A stretch of 64,000 bases of DNA from Mycolicibacterium gadium (GTDB lineage: Bacteria; Actinomycetota; Actinomycetes; Mycobacteriales; Mycobacteriaceae), in the NCBI RefSeq assembly GCF_010728925.1, contig NZ_AP022608.1, forward strand, positions 5,518,001 through 5,582,000. The letters run 5' to 3'. Numbering within the stretch: the stretch's first letter is position 1; each line of letters begins with the position of its first letter. Both the position numbers and the translations under genes were made by a program. Positions 34,968 to 42,520 of this stretch are shown in pieces. Below the pieces are notes generated by a model, which searched no databases, had not been told where the DNA came from, and saw only the letters and a program-made list of their open reading frames with translations.

Positions 34968-36221
34968 TCAATTCGTCCCTTCGGGTAGCCGGCGTAGATA
35001 TGCTGCTCGGCGCTCGGCGAGCTCGGCGGCCCGTTCTGCGGTGGACACTCGGCGCAGCGACGGCACCTCCTTGTCGAGGTCGTCGAGTTTCACCACCCGC
35101 CCGCGAGCGCCGAGATCCTCCGTCGGCCCGTCGCCACCGAATTCGGCCATCCGCAGGGTCAGGATGGCCTCGTGCAGGCCGTCGGAGTCGATCCAGTTCG
35201 CGACGCCAGGATCGGTGGGAGCGATCACGTAGGTGTAGGTGCCGTCTTCGTTCGGCATCGACTGCGCCTTGTTGAGACTGCCCGTGCGGTTCACGATCTC
35301 CAACGTGGTACCCCAGATGTTGCTCAGCGGCACGGTGAAGTACTCGGCCCCGCCGTCACTCACGTCGACGACGAACGCTTCGCCGGGATTCAACTCGAAT
35401 CGGCCCATCACGTACACCTGGTTGCGCATCGCGCCGACGCGATCGGCGGACCACGCGAGGTTGAAGTTGTTGGGCGCCATCTTGTAGACGCCGTGGCTGA
35501 GTTTTCCGGTGAAGTCGGCGAAGTACGCCATCATCGCCGCGGTGGCGTCGGCCTGTTCGTCGCGTGTGCACGGCGGCGTCGCGGGCGCTGGGCCAAGCCG
35601 CTGCACGCTCAGATGATTCGGGTCGTCGCGGTCCCAGTTGAGCAGCACATCGCGGATGTAGAACTCGTGGGCCTCCGGCGTCGTCTGTACGTGGTTGGGA
35701 CGCCCGTCGGCGCGGTCGGAGTCGACTGTGATGACGAACGAACCGTCCGCGTCGACCTCCATTGTGCGACCGTTGAGCACCGCGACCGTACCCATGTTGG
35801 CATCCCAGAGCGTGAAGTAGTTCTCGGTCATCCGGTTGGCCCCGACGCGACCGCGGATCTCATAGCGCTCGTCACCCGAGATCGGTATCACCCGGTACAC
35901 GCTGTCCGGATTGTCGATGCCCCAGCGTGATCCAGGAATGGCGCGACCCGCCACCGGGTGGCCGATCCTGGTGATGCAACTGACCTTGGGCCGCAGCTTG
36001 TCCTGATTGGAGGACCACACTGCGGCCGAGAACATCACCTCGGCGAACGCGTCGTCGAATCGCTGCCGCATCGCTTCGGATGCCCTGGCCCGACCGAGCC
36101 ATGTCTCGGCAACGCTGCGGTACGCGGCTTTGACAGTGGGGTGCTCGATGAGCTCCAGCGCGGCGAGCTCCTGTTCATGTTGCGACGCCGTGGCCACCGG
36201 GTCGCCCGCGAAACCGGACAT
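34968..36221 (-). CDS. DUF1214 domain-containing protein (Rv3531c-like)
   Basis: The product has 417 residues. The C-terminal half (about 200-380), with NFNLAWSADRVGAMRNQVYVMGRF, YFTVPLSNIWGTTLEIVNR and GTYTYVIAPTDPGVANW, is the DUF1214 beta-sandwich; the N-terminal part is helical (TVKAAYRSVAETWLGRAR). No catalytic role is established for the family. ATG 36221 has AGGAGG five bases upstream and overlaps the sulfotransferase stop by one base; GTG 36224 is the alternative. The context links it to lipid or steroid breakdown, by inference. Confidence 0.82.
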   Translation of the reverse strand: MSGFAGDPVATASQHEQELAALELIEHPTVKAAYRSVAETWLGRARASEAMRQRFDDAFAEVMFSAAVWSSNQDKLRPKVSCITRIGHPVAGRAIPGSRWGIDNPDSVYRVIPISGDERYEIRGRVGANRMTENYFTLWDANMGTVAVLNGRTMEVDADGSFVITVDSDRADGRPNHVQTTPEAHEFYIRDVLLNWDRDDPNHLSVQRLGPAPATPPCTRDEQADATAAMMAYFADFTGKLSHGVYKMAPNNFNLAWSADRVGAMRNQVYVMGRFELNPGEAFVVDVSDGGAEYFTVPLSNIWGTTLEIVNRTGSLNKAQSMPNEDGTYTYVIAPTDPGVANWIDSDGLHEAILTLRMAEFGGDGPTEDLGARGRVVKLDDLDKEVPSLRRVSTAERAAELAERRAAYLRRLPEGTN

Positions 36222-37411
36222 CACATCCTCCTTGGCGTGTTCGCTGCTGCGCGAAAACGAGAGTTGTATTCGGCGAAGCGTTCACCGATCTGGGCATCGC
36301 TCAACCCGAAGTCCTCCGCCGAGTACGGCGGGCGGGCAGGTTCGCGGGGACGCTCGGCAAGCCAACGGCGCATGGCGGATTCGGCTTCGGCGGACAACGT
36401 CGCGCCGATCGCTTGGTAGACACGGGAGACCTGCCCGATCGGATCGGCCACCGCGTCGGTGAACTCGATGTCGGTACAACGCTGCTCCTCGTCGCTCCAT
36501 CCCGCGCGGGACGCCATCGCACGGTCGTTGGTCCAGCCCATCCGTTGCAGCCACTGGGCGCCGACACGGCCGGGGTCAACCTTGTCTGAGTGCATGGCGT
36601 GCAGTGTCGCGTTGAGGCTGGCCCCGGAGGGGATTGTCTCCCTGGGGTCGCGGTGCATGTGGACCACGTGCAGGTCGGGGAAGTGGGCCCGCAGAGTATC
36701 CAGATATCCAAAATGCGCAGGGGATTTCAGTACCCATCTTCCAGCAGTCAAGCCGCGTTGCCGCTTCTGCCACTGGAGAAACTGCAACATCCTGTGCAGG
36801 TATGCATAGGCCGGCGTGAAGTCCTGCTCGTCGATCCACGCGCGGTATCGCGGTACGTGCGCGCCGGACTCCGGTACATGCGAAAGAAACGCATCGGAGA
36901 GGAAGACGATCTCCTCTTCGGGTTCGCGGGCGTACATCGGGTGGATGGAGAACAACACCGGGGCGAGTTCACGCGATGTCGCTTCGCGCTTCTCACTGAT
37001 CGCGATCCGTGGGTCATCCTCCTGAGCTGACCAGTCGTAGTCGAGCCGGGGTGCGACCTCGACCACCTCCCAGCCGTACGCGCAGTGGAAATCGTCGTCG
37101 GCGGCGAGAAGCCGCTGCAGCAGCGTGGTGCCACTGCGCATCATGCCGACCACCACGATCGGCGCGACGATGACCTCGTCGGTGATCTCGGGATGGCGCC
37201 GGATCCACTCCTGAGCACGCAAACGCATTCGCAGGCTGTGGATGAGGCCCGAACGAAGGATGTGTACGCCGATGTCGTTGAGATCCGCCGACGAGTAGCT
37301 CTCCGCGAGCACCCCCAGCGGCTCCTCGAACGGCACCGGGCCCCAATCGTCGAGGCCTTCCTTCCGCTGCGCGGCGATCGCGAGTGCAGTCGCGCGAAAG
37401 GGATCGTCCAC
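36221..37411 (-). CDS. PAPS-dependent sulfotransferase family protein
   Basis: The product has 396 residues. The 5'-phosphosulfate loop is VVGMMRSGTTLLQRLLAADD (near 87-106), and the 3'-phosphate segment is VVHMHRDPRETIPS (near 225-238). The fold is that of the Sulfotransferase_3 family, common in mycobacteria, where the acceptor is mostly unknown. It would draw on PAPS made by CysNC, encoded 14 kb upstream. It is the second gene of the minus-strand operon that starts with the NTF2-like gene, four bases away. Confidence 0.85.
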   Translation of the reverse strand: MDDPFRATALAIAAQRKEGLDDWGPVPFEEPLGVLAESYSSADLNDIGVHILRSGLIHSLRMRLRAQEWIRRHPEITDEVIVAPIVVVGMMRSGTTLLQRLLAADDDFHCAYGWEVVEVAPRLDYDWSAQEDDPRIAISEKREATSRELAPVLFSIHPMYAREPEEEIVFLSDAFLSHVPESGAHVPRYRAWIDEQDFTPAYAYLHRMLQFLQWQKRQRGLTAGRWVLKSPAHFGYLDTLRAHFPDLHVVHMHRDPRETIPSGASLNATLHAMHSDKVDPGRVGAQWLQRMGWTNDRAMASRAGWSDEEQRCTDIEFTDAVADPIGQVSRVYQAIGATLSAEAESAMRRWLAERPREPARPPYSAEDFGLSDAQIGERFAEYNSRFRAAANTPRRM

Positions 37412-37415
37412 CGGA

Positions 37416-37859
37416 TCAGAACTTCAGATGATGGCTGGTGTCGCCGATCTGGTCGACGAACATCGTGCGCGTATCGAACCACCACGCACCGTCGATGCGG
37501 TGAAAGGTGTCGCGATAGTGGCCGGTCACGATGATCTGCAGCGGCAGGTCCGGCGTCGCTTGAGTGACGCAGTAGTACGCGCTGCCGTTGGCGGTTCCGG
37601 CGGCGTCATCCACCTCCAGACGCACATTCGTGGTGAAGTGCTTGGTCTTCGGGGTGCCGTCCTCGTAGAGGCGCGTTGCCATCTCGTACATCTGCCGCAC
37701 CCGGGAAACGCCCACGAAGACCGTTTCCGGCGGCCCGTCCTCCATACCGCAGATGCGCCCGTGAGCGAACAGCGCGGCGACACCGTCGAGGTCGCCGGCG
37801 TCGAGGCGCTCGGCATAGGTGTAGACGAGGTTCTCGATCTCGCGGGCGCCGTCGCTCAT
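37416..37859 (-). CDS. NTF2-like (SnoaL-type) protein
   Basis: The product has 147 residues with the cone-shaped NTF2 fold: IENLVYTYAERLDAGDLDGVAALFA at the start and YRDTFHRIDGAWWFDTRTM near the end. Family members are isomerases, dehydratases or binding proteins for polycyclic and aromatic compounds, so a steroid-like substrate is possible. It is the first gene of the operon down to 33312. It is divergent from the SDR gene at 37934, with 74 bases between the starts. Confidence 0.82.
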   Translation of the reverse strand: MSDGAREIENLVYTYAERLDAGDLDGVAALFAHGRICGMEDGPPETVFVGVSRVRQMYEMATRLYEDGTPKTKHFTTNVRLEVDDAAGTANGSAYYCVTQATPDLPLQIIVTGHYRDTFHRIDGAWWFDTRTMFVDQIGDTSHHLKF

Positions 37860-37933
37860 CGGCGGTAGACAACCAGGCCGAATCTGTCATGTCAACGTTT
37901 GTGGTCGGATACGCCCTGGCTATCGTCAACAGG

Positions 37934-38833
37934 GTGACCTCGAACTGGGCGCCGAGCCGACTCGGCGATTTGAGCGGTAAGCGCATCATCGTGACCGGCG
38001 CGACGAACGGAGTGGGCCTGGGGACGGCACGCGCGTTGGTCCGCACCGGTGCGCACGTCATTCTCGCGGTGCGCAACCTGGACCTGGGCGCCCAGCGCGC
38101 GGCCGAGATCGGCGGTGACACCTCCGTCGTCAAGCTCGACCTGGCCGATCAGTCTTCGGTACGTGCGTTTCCGGACCTGATCGAGGGTGACGTCGACATC
38201 CTCATCAACAACGCCGGCCTGGTCGCACAGACACGAAGCGAGACCGTCGACGGTTTCGAGATGATGCTCGGCACGAACTTCCTCGGCCCGTTCGCGTTGA
38301 CCAACCTGCTGTTCGAACGGGTGCGATCGAAGATCATCAATGTCGGCTCGGACGCCCACAAAGGGGGCGTCATCGCCTTCGATGATCCGCACCTGCGCAC
38401 GCGGAAGTGGTCTTCCCTTCCGGCGTACGCGCGCTCGAAATTGGCCGTCATGTTGTGGGGCTTAGAGCTGGATCGCCGCTTGCGTGAAGCGAATTCGCCG
38501 GTCACGTCGTTCCTGACACATCCGGGCTGGGTGGCTTCGAACCTGTCCAACGTCTCCGACACCCGCGTGATGTCTGCGTTTCACTCGGTGGTGACGAGAG
38601 TCGCGAACGTCATCGGCAACGACATCGACGCCGGTGCCGCGACGTCGCTGTACTGCATCAGCGAGCCCATTCCGCCGGGCAGCTTCGTGGGCATCGACGG
38701 ACGCTTCGGATTCAAGGGCGGACCGACGCTCGCCGGCCGGACGGCGAACGCCTGCGACTACGAAGACGCCCAAAAGCTCTGGGAGTTCGCAGAGAGCGAG
38801 ACGGGAACGACATTCCCCATCAGGGGCACGTGA
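37934..38833 (+). CDS. SDR family oxidoreductase (retinol dehydrogenase-like)
   Basis: The product has 299 residues. The cofactor motif is IVTGATNGVGLGTARALV, with NNAGLVAQ, a Ser in INVGSDAH and the Tyr-Lys pair in YARSKLAVMLW; the wording LTHPGWVASNL and the long C-terminus match retinol dehydrogenase-like actinobacterial SDRs. GTG 37934 is chosen because it starts the family's N-terminus (SNWAPSRLGDLSGKR) and TATCGT at 37921-37926 would give a leaderless or near-leaderless mRNA. An in-frame ATG at 37889 is the alternative. It converges on the lipoprotein gene with a 14-base overlap. Confidence 0.82.
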   Translation: MTSNWAPSRLGDLSGKRIIVTGATNGVGLGTARALVRTGAHVILAVRNLDLGAQRAAEIGGDTSVVKLDLADQSSVRAFPDLIEGDVDILINNAGLVAQTRSETVDGFEMMLGTNFLGPFALTNLLFERVRSKIINVGSDAHKGGVIAFDDPHLRTRKWSSLPAYARSKLAVMLWGLELDRRLREANSPVTSFLTHPGWVASNLSNVSDTRVMSAFHSVVTRVANVIGNDIDAGAATSLYCISEPIPPGSFVGIDGRFGFKGGPTLAGRTANACDYEDAQKLWEFAESETGTTFPIRGT

Positions 38834-39764
38834 GGCTGATTTCGAAGGGCTCGGTGACCTGCCTTGGCGGGGTGGTGTCGCTCTCACCAGATGCGGTGCC
38901 GATGACCGTGTAGGTGTTGCCGGCCTTGGTGACGGTGGCCATATTGCCGGGCGAACTCAGGTAGACGTCGTCGACGTTGGCGAGCTCCACGCGGTGTACC
39001 ACCGACGCATCCGGCTCGAGCTCGACGACGATCTTGAGTACCGAGTTGCCTGCGATGATGGTGGACCTGCCGTTCCAGTACTTGCACACGACCGGGCCTC
39101 GGACATCCACCGGCTTGCCGCCTATGGTCGCGGCGACGGGGAGGGGAGGAGGCGGAGCCATTTCCGGCAATCTCGCTCTGAGAATTTCCAGTTGACGCCG
39201 AGCGACCGAATCAATGAGTTCCGCTGGTAATCCTTCGAGCTTGCCGTAGGGGCCGTCGAACTCGAGTGTGACGACGGCGTTCTGTTCGGAGAACGTGAGC
39301 ACCGTGATCCCCGTGATTTGATCCAACGACGTCCCCGCGATCACCGATCCGTTGGTGCCGATCGGCGACGGCTCTCGCCTGCCCGCAACGTTTGATACTC
39401 CATTGCTGGTCAGTTCGAGCACCCTCGCGGCTTCGGCAGGGTCGGCCAGGACTCTGATGGTGGAACCGATCATCGAAGAGTCCTCGGCGAAGAAGCGCCC
39501 GCTGACGCCGGCCTCGCCGTTCGGATTGAGGATCGGTGGCTCAGCGGTGAAGGGTTCCGATGAGTCGATGTCTTCGCTCGTGATGAGCAGGGCGCTGTAA
39601 TCCGCGGGCGTCGCGGCCTCAGTGGTCGTTGACTCGCTCGACGTACCGCTCGCCGGCGCGGACGAAACCGGCGATGCCTGACCGTCGCTCCTGTTGCAGC
39701 CTGCGAGCACACATAGGAGTGCCACCCCTGCTGCGGTCAGCCTGACCGGGGCGGCAGCCTTCAT
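38820..39764 (-). CDS. lipoprotein with C-terminal LpqH (19-kDa antigen)-like domain
   Basis: The product has 314 residues. The signal ends in lipobox LAGC (Cys23), so it is anchored on the outside of the membrane. A Ser/Thr-rich linker (about 28-50) leads to a domain of about 150 residues (SALLITSEDIDSSEPF to AVVTLEFDGPY) that I cannot name. The last 100 residues look like LpqH: VAATIGGKPVDVRGPVVC, then VELANVDDVYLSS, TKAGNTYTVIGTASG and PFEISLTCP, with the two Cys in LpqH positions. LpqH itself is only this domain, so this is a two-domain version. ATG 39764 has GAGGA eleven bases upstream. Confidence 0.78.
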   Translation of the reverse strand: MKAAAPVRLTAAGVALLCVLAGCNRSDGQASPVSSAPASGTSSESTTTEAATPADYSALLITSEDIDSSEPFTAEPPILNPNGEAGVSGRFFAEDSSMIGSTIRVLADPAEAARVLELTSNGVSNVAGRREPSPIGTNGSVIAGTSLDQITGITVLTFSEQNAVVTLEFDGPYGKLEGLPAELIDSVARRQLEILRARLPEMAPPPPLPVAATIGGKPVDVRGPVVCKYWNGRSTIIAGNSVLKIVVELEPDASVVHRVELANVDDVYLSSPGNMATVTKAGNTYTVIGTASGESDTTPPRQVTEPFEISLTCP

Positions 39765-39857
39765 AACGACGTCGTTCCTCCTGAGCGAGCCCATCACCTG
39801 CGCGGACGGGTGCGGGATCACGATAAGTCAGCCGGTAAGCCGACAACACGGGATTGC

Positions 39858-40841
39858 TCAGGCGCTGATCGACGCGGTCGCCGTGGGAGCGCTGTCCTCG
39901 CTGTCGCAGCCCCGCATCACCGAGCCGAGGCTGGTTTGGTCGTATTCGGCGGGCAGTGTCGAGTCGAGGAACCGCTCGACAACGGAGACGAAGCGGTCGG
40001 GGTGATCGCGAAAGGGCATGTGCCCGGAGCTTTCGAAGATCTCCAAGCGTGACTCGGGCATTGCCTCGTGGGCTATCCGCGCGTGGCTCGCCGGAATCAC
40101 CATGTCGTCTTCACCCCAGATGATCTGCTTGGGGATCGACGGCATGAGGTAGGCGCGATCGAGCATGGTGACGAACTGTCCACGGCCGTCCACCACACCC
40201 CGCACCGTCCGCGCGAACGCCGACAGTGCCTTCGGATCGGCCAGCCGGGCGAGCAGATCGATACCGCTGCCCAGATCGCGTCCGTGCTTGGTCGAACCGA
40301 GCAGCGACTTGGCGGCGCGGCCGGCGAATTTCAGGGCGGGGACCGCGCCCGGGAGGCGCAACGCTGCCATCGACTCGGCCCCCATCGGCATTGCTGCCAG
40401 TCGCAGAGCTGGGGTGACATCACTCGTCACACCGCCACAGCTGACCAGCACGATGCGTTCCACCATGTGGGGGTACTGGTAGGCGAACTGAGCGGCGATG
40501 CCGCCACCAAGGGAGTGACCCACGAGGGTGACGCGGTCGATTCCGAGTACGGCGAGTAGGTCGCGCATGCCGTTGGCGAAGGACGCGAGCGAGTAATCGG
40601 CGCGCGGCTTGTCGGATTCACCGTGGCCCAGGAGGTCCGGCGCAATGACCGTAAATCGTTGCGCAAGTTTGGAATGCACGCTGTTCCAGGTCGTCGAGTT
40701 GTCGCCGACTCCGTGGATCAACAGCATCGCGGGGCCCGAACCGGCGATGCGAAAGGCGCGGCGATGGCCGTGAATGGTGCGGAACTGAAGCGACGGCGCG
40801 ACCTCGCGGGCCGGCCGCAAGTCGGGACGTGAAGCAGGCAC
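39858..40841 (-). CDS. alpha/beta hydrolase (Rv2715-like)
   Basis: The product has 327 residues. The oxyanion segment is LLIHGVGDNSTTWN, the nucleophile elbow VGHSLGGGIAAQFAY and the catalytic His is in SSGHMPFRDHP. The stretch FRTIHGHRRAFRIAGSGPA and the ending LPAEYDQTSL match M. tuberculosis Rv2715 as I recall it. GTG 40841 is chosen because a GGGAG site lies about nine bases upstream, and the protein then begins close to that homologue. The substrate is unknown, likely an ester. It is a cytosolic protein. Confidence 0.82.
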   Translation of the reverse strand: MPASRPDLRPAREVAPSLQFRTIHGHRRAFRIAGSGPAMLLIHGVGDNSTTWNSVHSKLAQRFTVIAPDLLGHGESDKPRADYSLASFANGMRDLLAVLGIDRVTLVGHSLGGGIAAQFAYQYPHMVERIVLVSCGGVTSDVTPALRLAAMPMGAESMAALRLPGAVPALKFAGRAAKSLLGSTKHGRDLGSGIDLLARLADPKALSAFARTVRGVVDGRGQFVTMLDRAYLMPSIPKQIIWGEDDMVIPASHARIAHEAMPESRLEIFESSGHMPFRDHPDRFVSVVERFLDSTLPAEYDQTSLGSVMRGCDSEDSAPTATASISA

Positions 40842-40914
40842 TGGGTCTCTCCCTTCGATCAGGCGTTTGGAGGAGCCTGAGAGGAAGCACTTGGTGATTT
40901 CTTGGAGACGGAAA

Positions 40915-41172
40915 TCAGCACTCGAAATGGTGCTTGGTTGCGGCGAAGTGTCGCACGGCGTCGTGGACGGCGAATGACCGATGCCATCGCCGTCGTCCCT
41001 TCCAACCGCAGTCGCAGCACGCATATCCGCCGATCCACGCGTCGACGATGTACGACTGCGGCGCACCAACGTCGTCCTGGAGCGGGGGCGTCAGGCGCGG
41101 TGGGCGGCTTTTGTCGGGGCCATTGGTTGAGGCATACGCCGACACGACCGTGTAAGCGATGGGGATCAACAC
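40915..41172 (-). CDS. small protein with Cys/His-rich C-terminus, unknown function
   Basis: The product has 85 residues. Residues 50-85 carry CCDCGW, several Arg, then HDAVRHFAATKHHFEC, a spacing that could hold one zinc ion. The N-terminus is mildly hydrophobic. GTG 41172 stands exactly six bases after TAGCGT (41184-41179 on the minus strand), a perfect leaderless layout, which supports a real gene. No family is recognised. Confidence 0.45.
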   Translation of the reverse strand: MLIPIAYTVVSAYASTNGPDKSRPPRLTPPLQDDVGAPQSYIVDAWIGGYACCDCGWKGRRRWHRSFAVHDAVRHFAATKHHFEC

Positions 41173-41485
41173 GGGACGACGCTAGCAAAAATCTCGAGCG
41201 TGGGACAGGCAGCGCAATCTGGCCCTCTACCGGGAGATTAGACCCGAAACTGGGACAGCGAGTGCAAGAACAGCACAAGATTTGAATTGCCTCCCGACAT
41301 GCCTGGATCAGTCATCATTGGCCGATGAAGAGGCGGCGCCTCTGGTGACTCCCTGGATTCCCGGCGGTGTCAGCGTGATGCAGCAGGACGCCGCAATCCA
41401 CCCGGGCACATACATTGGTGCGTTGGAGCACGCCGGCTGAATCCAGTGGGGTGGGTGAACGCTCGCCGGGGGCTAGGCTGACTGT
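41173..41485. other. intergenic region between divergent small protein and GIY-YIG genes
   Basis: The 313 bases hold the two divergent -10 elements (minus strand 41184-41179, plus strand 41474-41479). Between them no convincing ORF, repeat or RNA was seen. The A+T content is locally higher near 41270-41320. Confidence 0.5.
41474..41479 (+). promoter_or_regulatory. -10 element TAGGCT for the GIY-YIG gene (leaderless start)
   Basis: TAGGCT fits TANNNT and ends six bases before ATG 41486, so transcription would begin on the start codon. There is no Shine-Dalgarno. Confidence 0.6.
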
Positions 41486-42118
41486 ATGGCTGAGTCGATG
41501 GCCGCGAAGCGGGCTGCAAACGCTGTCGCGAATTTTCTTGCGGCTCAGCGGTATACGCGTGACGAAATTTTCGCCGATCCATGTCCGGTGCCCGGCGAAT
41601 CGGGTGCCCATGGCTGGTGGTTCCGTGAGATCCCCGGAGACATCGATATCTCGGGGTGCGAACAACGCGACGGCTGGGCGCTGCTCTATGTCGGAATCAG
41701 CCCTGGGCCACCCCGGGCCGGGAGCAAGCAGCAGAACCAGCAGGATCTTCGCAAACGCATCCGGTATCACTTCGGAGCCGGCAATGCGAGCGCAGACGGT
41801 TCCACCCTGCGCAAGTCGCTTGGGGTTCTGCTCGGCGACCGGCTCGGCTTCGCGCTGCGCCGGATCGGATCGGGAAAGCGACAGACCTTCGCGGGCGGCG
41901 AAGCGGTCCTGACCCAGTGGATGGCCGAGAATGCCGCGGTGTCCTGGGTGCTGCACCCCGAGCCATGGCATCTGGAACCAAAGCTGATCAACGCGCTGGA
42001 TCTCCCCCTGAATTTCCAGGACAACGACCGCAACCGCTTTGCGCCGGAACTCAAGCGCTTACGACGGGCCGCCGCAGTGAAGGCAGCCAAGATGCGCGTC
42101 CTCGCGGAGTGGTCTTAG
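41486..42118 (+). CDS. GIY-YIG nuclease-like family protein
   Basis: The product has 210 residues. The domain is marked by GWALLYVGISPG (GIY-like strand), LRKRIRYHFG with its Arg, STLRKSLGVLLG, and HPEPWHLEPKLINALDLPLNFQDNDRN, which provides the Glu and the closing Asn region. This is the layout of the small GIY-YIG proteins of actinobacteria. Whether it cuts DNA is not shown; some members are restriction or repair enzymes. It stands alone in an accessory stretch with no methyltransferase or helicase neighbour. Confidence 0.75.
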   Translation: MAESMAAKRAANAVANFLAAQRYTRDEIFADPCPVPGESGAHGWWFREIPGDIDISGCEQRDGWALLYVGISPGPPRAGSKQQNQQDLRKRIRYHFGAGNASADGSTLRKSLGVLLGDRLGFALRRIGSGKRQTFAGGEAVLTQWMAENAAVSWVLHPEPWHLEPKLINALDLPLNFQDNDRNRFAPELKRLRRAAAVKAAKMRVLAEWS

Positions 42119-42125
42119 CCCAGAT

Positions 42126-42398
42126 TCACTCCCAGTGGTGAGCGATCGCCAGGGTCGGGGCGCGTCGATAGTGAAACATGTTGTACTCCAGGGCCTTTAC
42201 TCCGTCTCGCCATTGACCGCGTCCTTCCGGTGACCCTGCATCTGCCTTCGGCCGTCGACCAAGTATGCCTGCCTTCTCCAGCATCGTTGAGAGTTGTTGA
42301 AAAGCACCGCTATTGGCGCCTGTCTGGCGGACCCGGAAAATCACGAAGCCGGTCGGGCATTCGCTCGCAGCGTGTTCGCCGATCGCCCGGTAGCGCAT
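42126..42398 (-). CDS. hypothetical protein, weakly supported
   Basis: The ORF gives 90 residues from an internal ATG (MRYRAIGEHAASECPTGFVIF onward); the frame is open to 42488. Third-position GC is lower than in the neighbours, and no family is recognised. It could be a small transferred gene, a gene fragment or a chance ORF. The base composition around 42400-42470 is clearly AT-rich for this genome, including tattgtaaattgacgg. Confidence 0.25.
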   Translation of the reverse strand: MRYRAIGEHAASECPTGFVIFRVRQTGANSGAFQQLSTMLEKAGILGRRPKADAGSPEGRGQWRDGVKALEYNMFHYRRAPTLAIAHHWE

Positions 42399-42520
42399 TC
42401 GTCGCGAAACAGTGTTGTTACCAAAGTGATAGATGTTTCTATTGTAAATTGACGGAGGGGAGAGGAAATTAGGCGTGAGGTTGAACACAGCCGTTCGGCC
42501 CCTGCTCAGATGGAGTCGCC

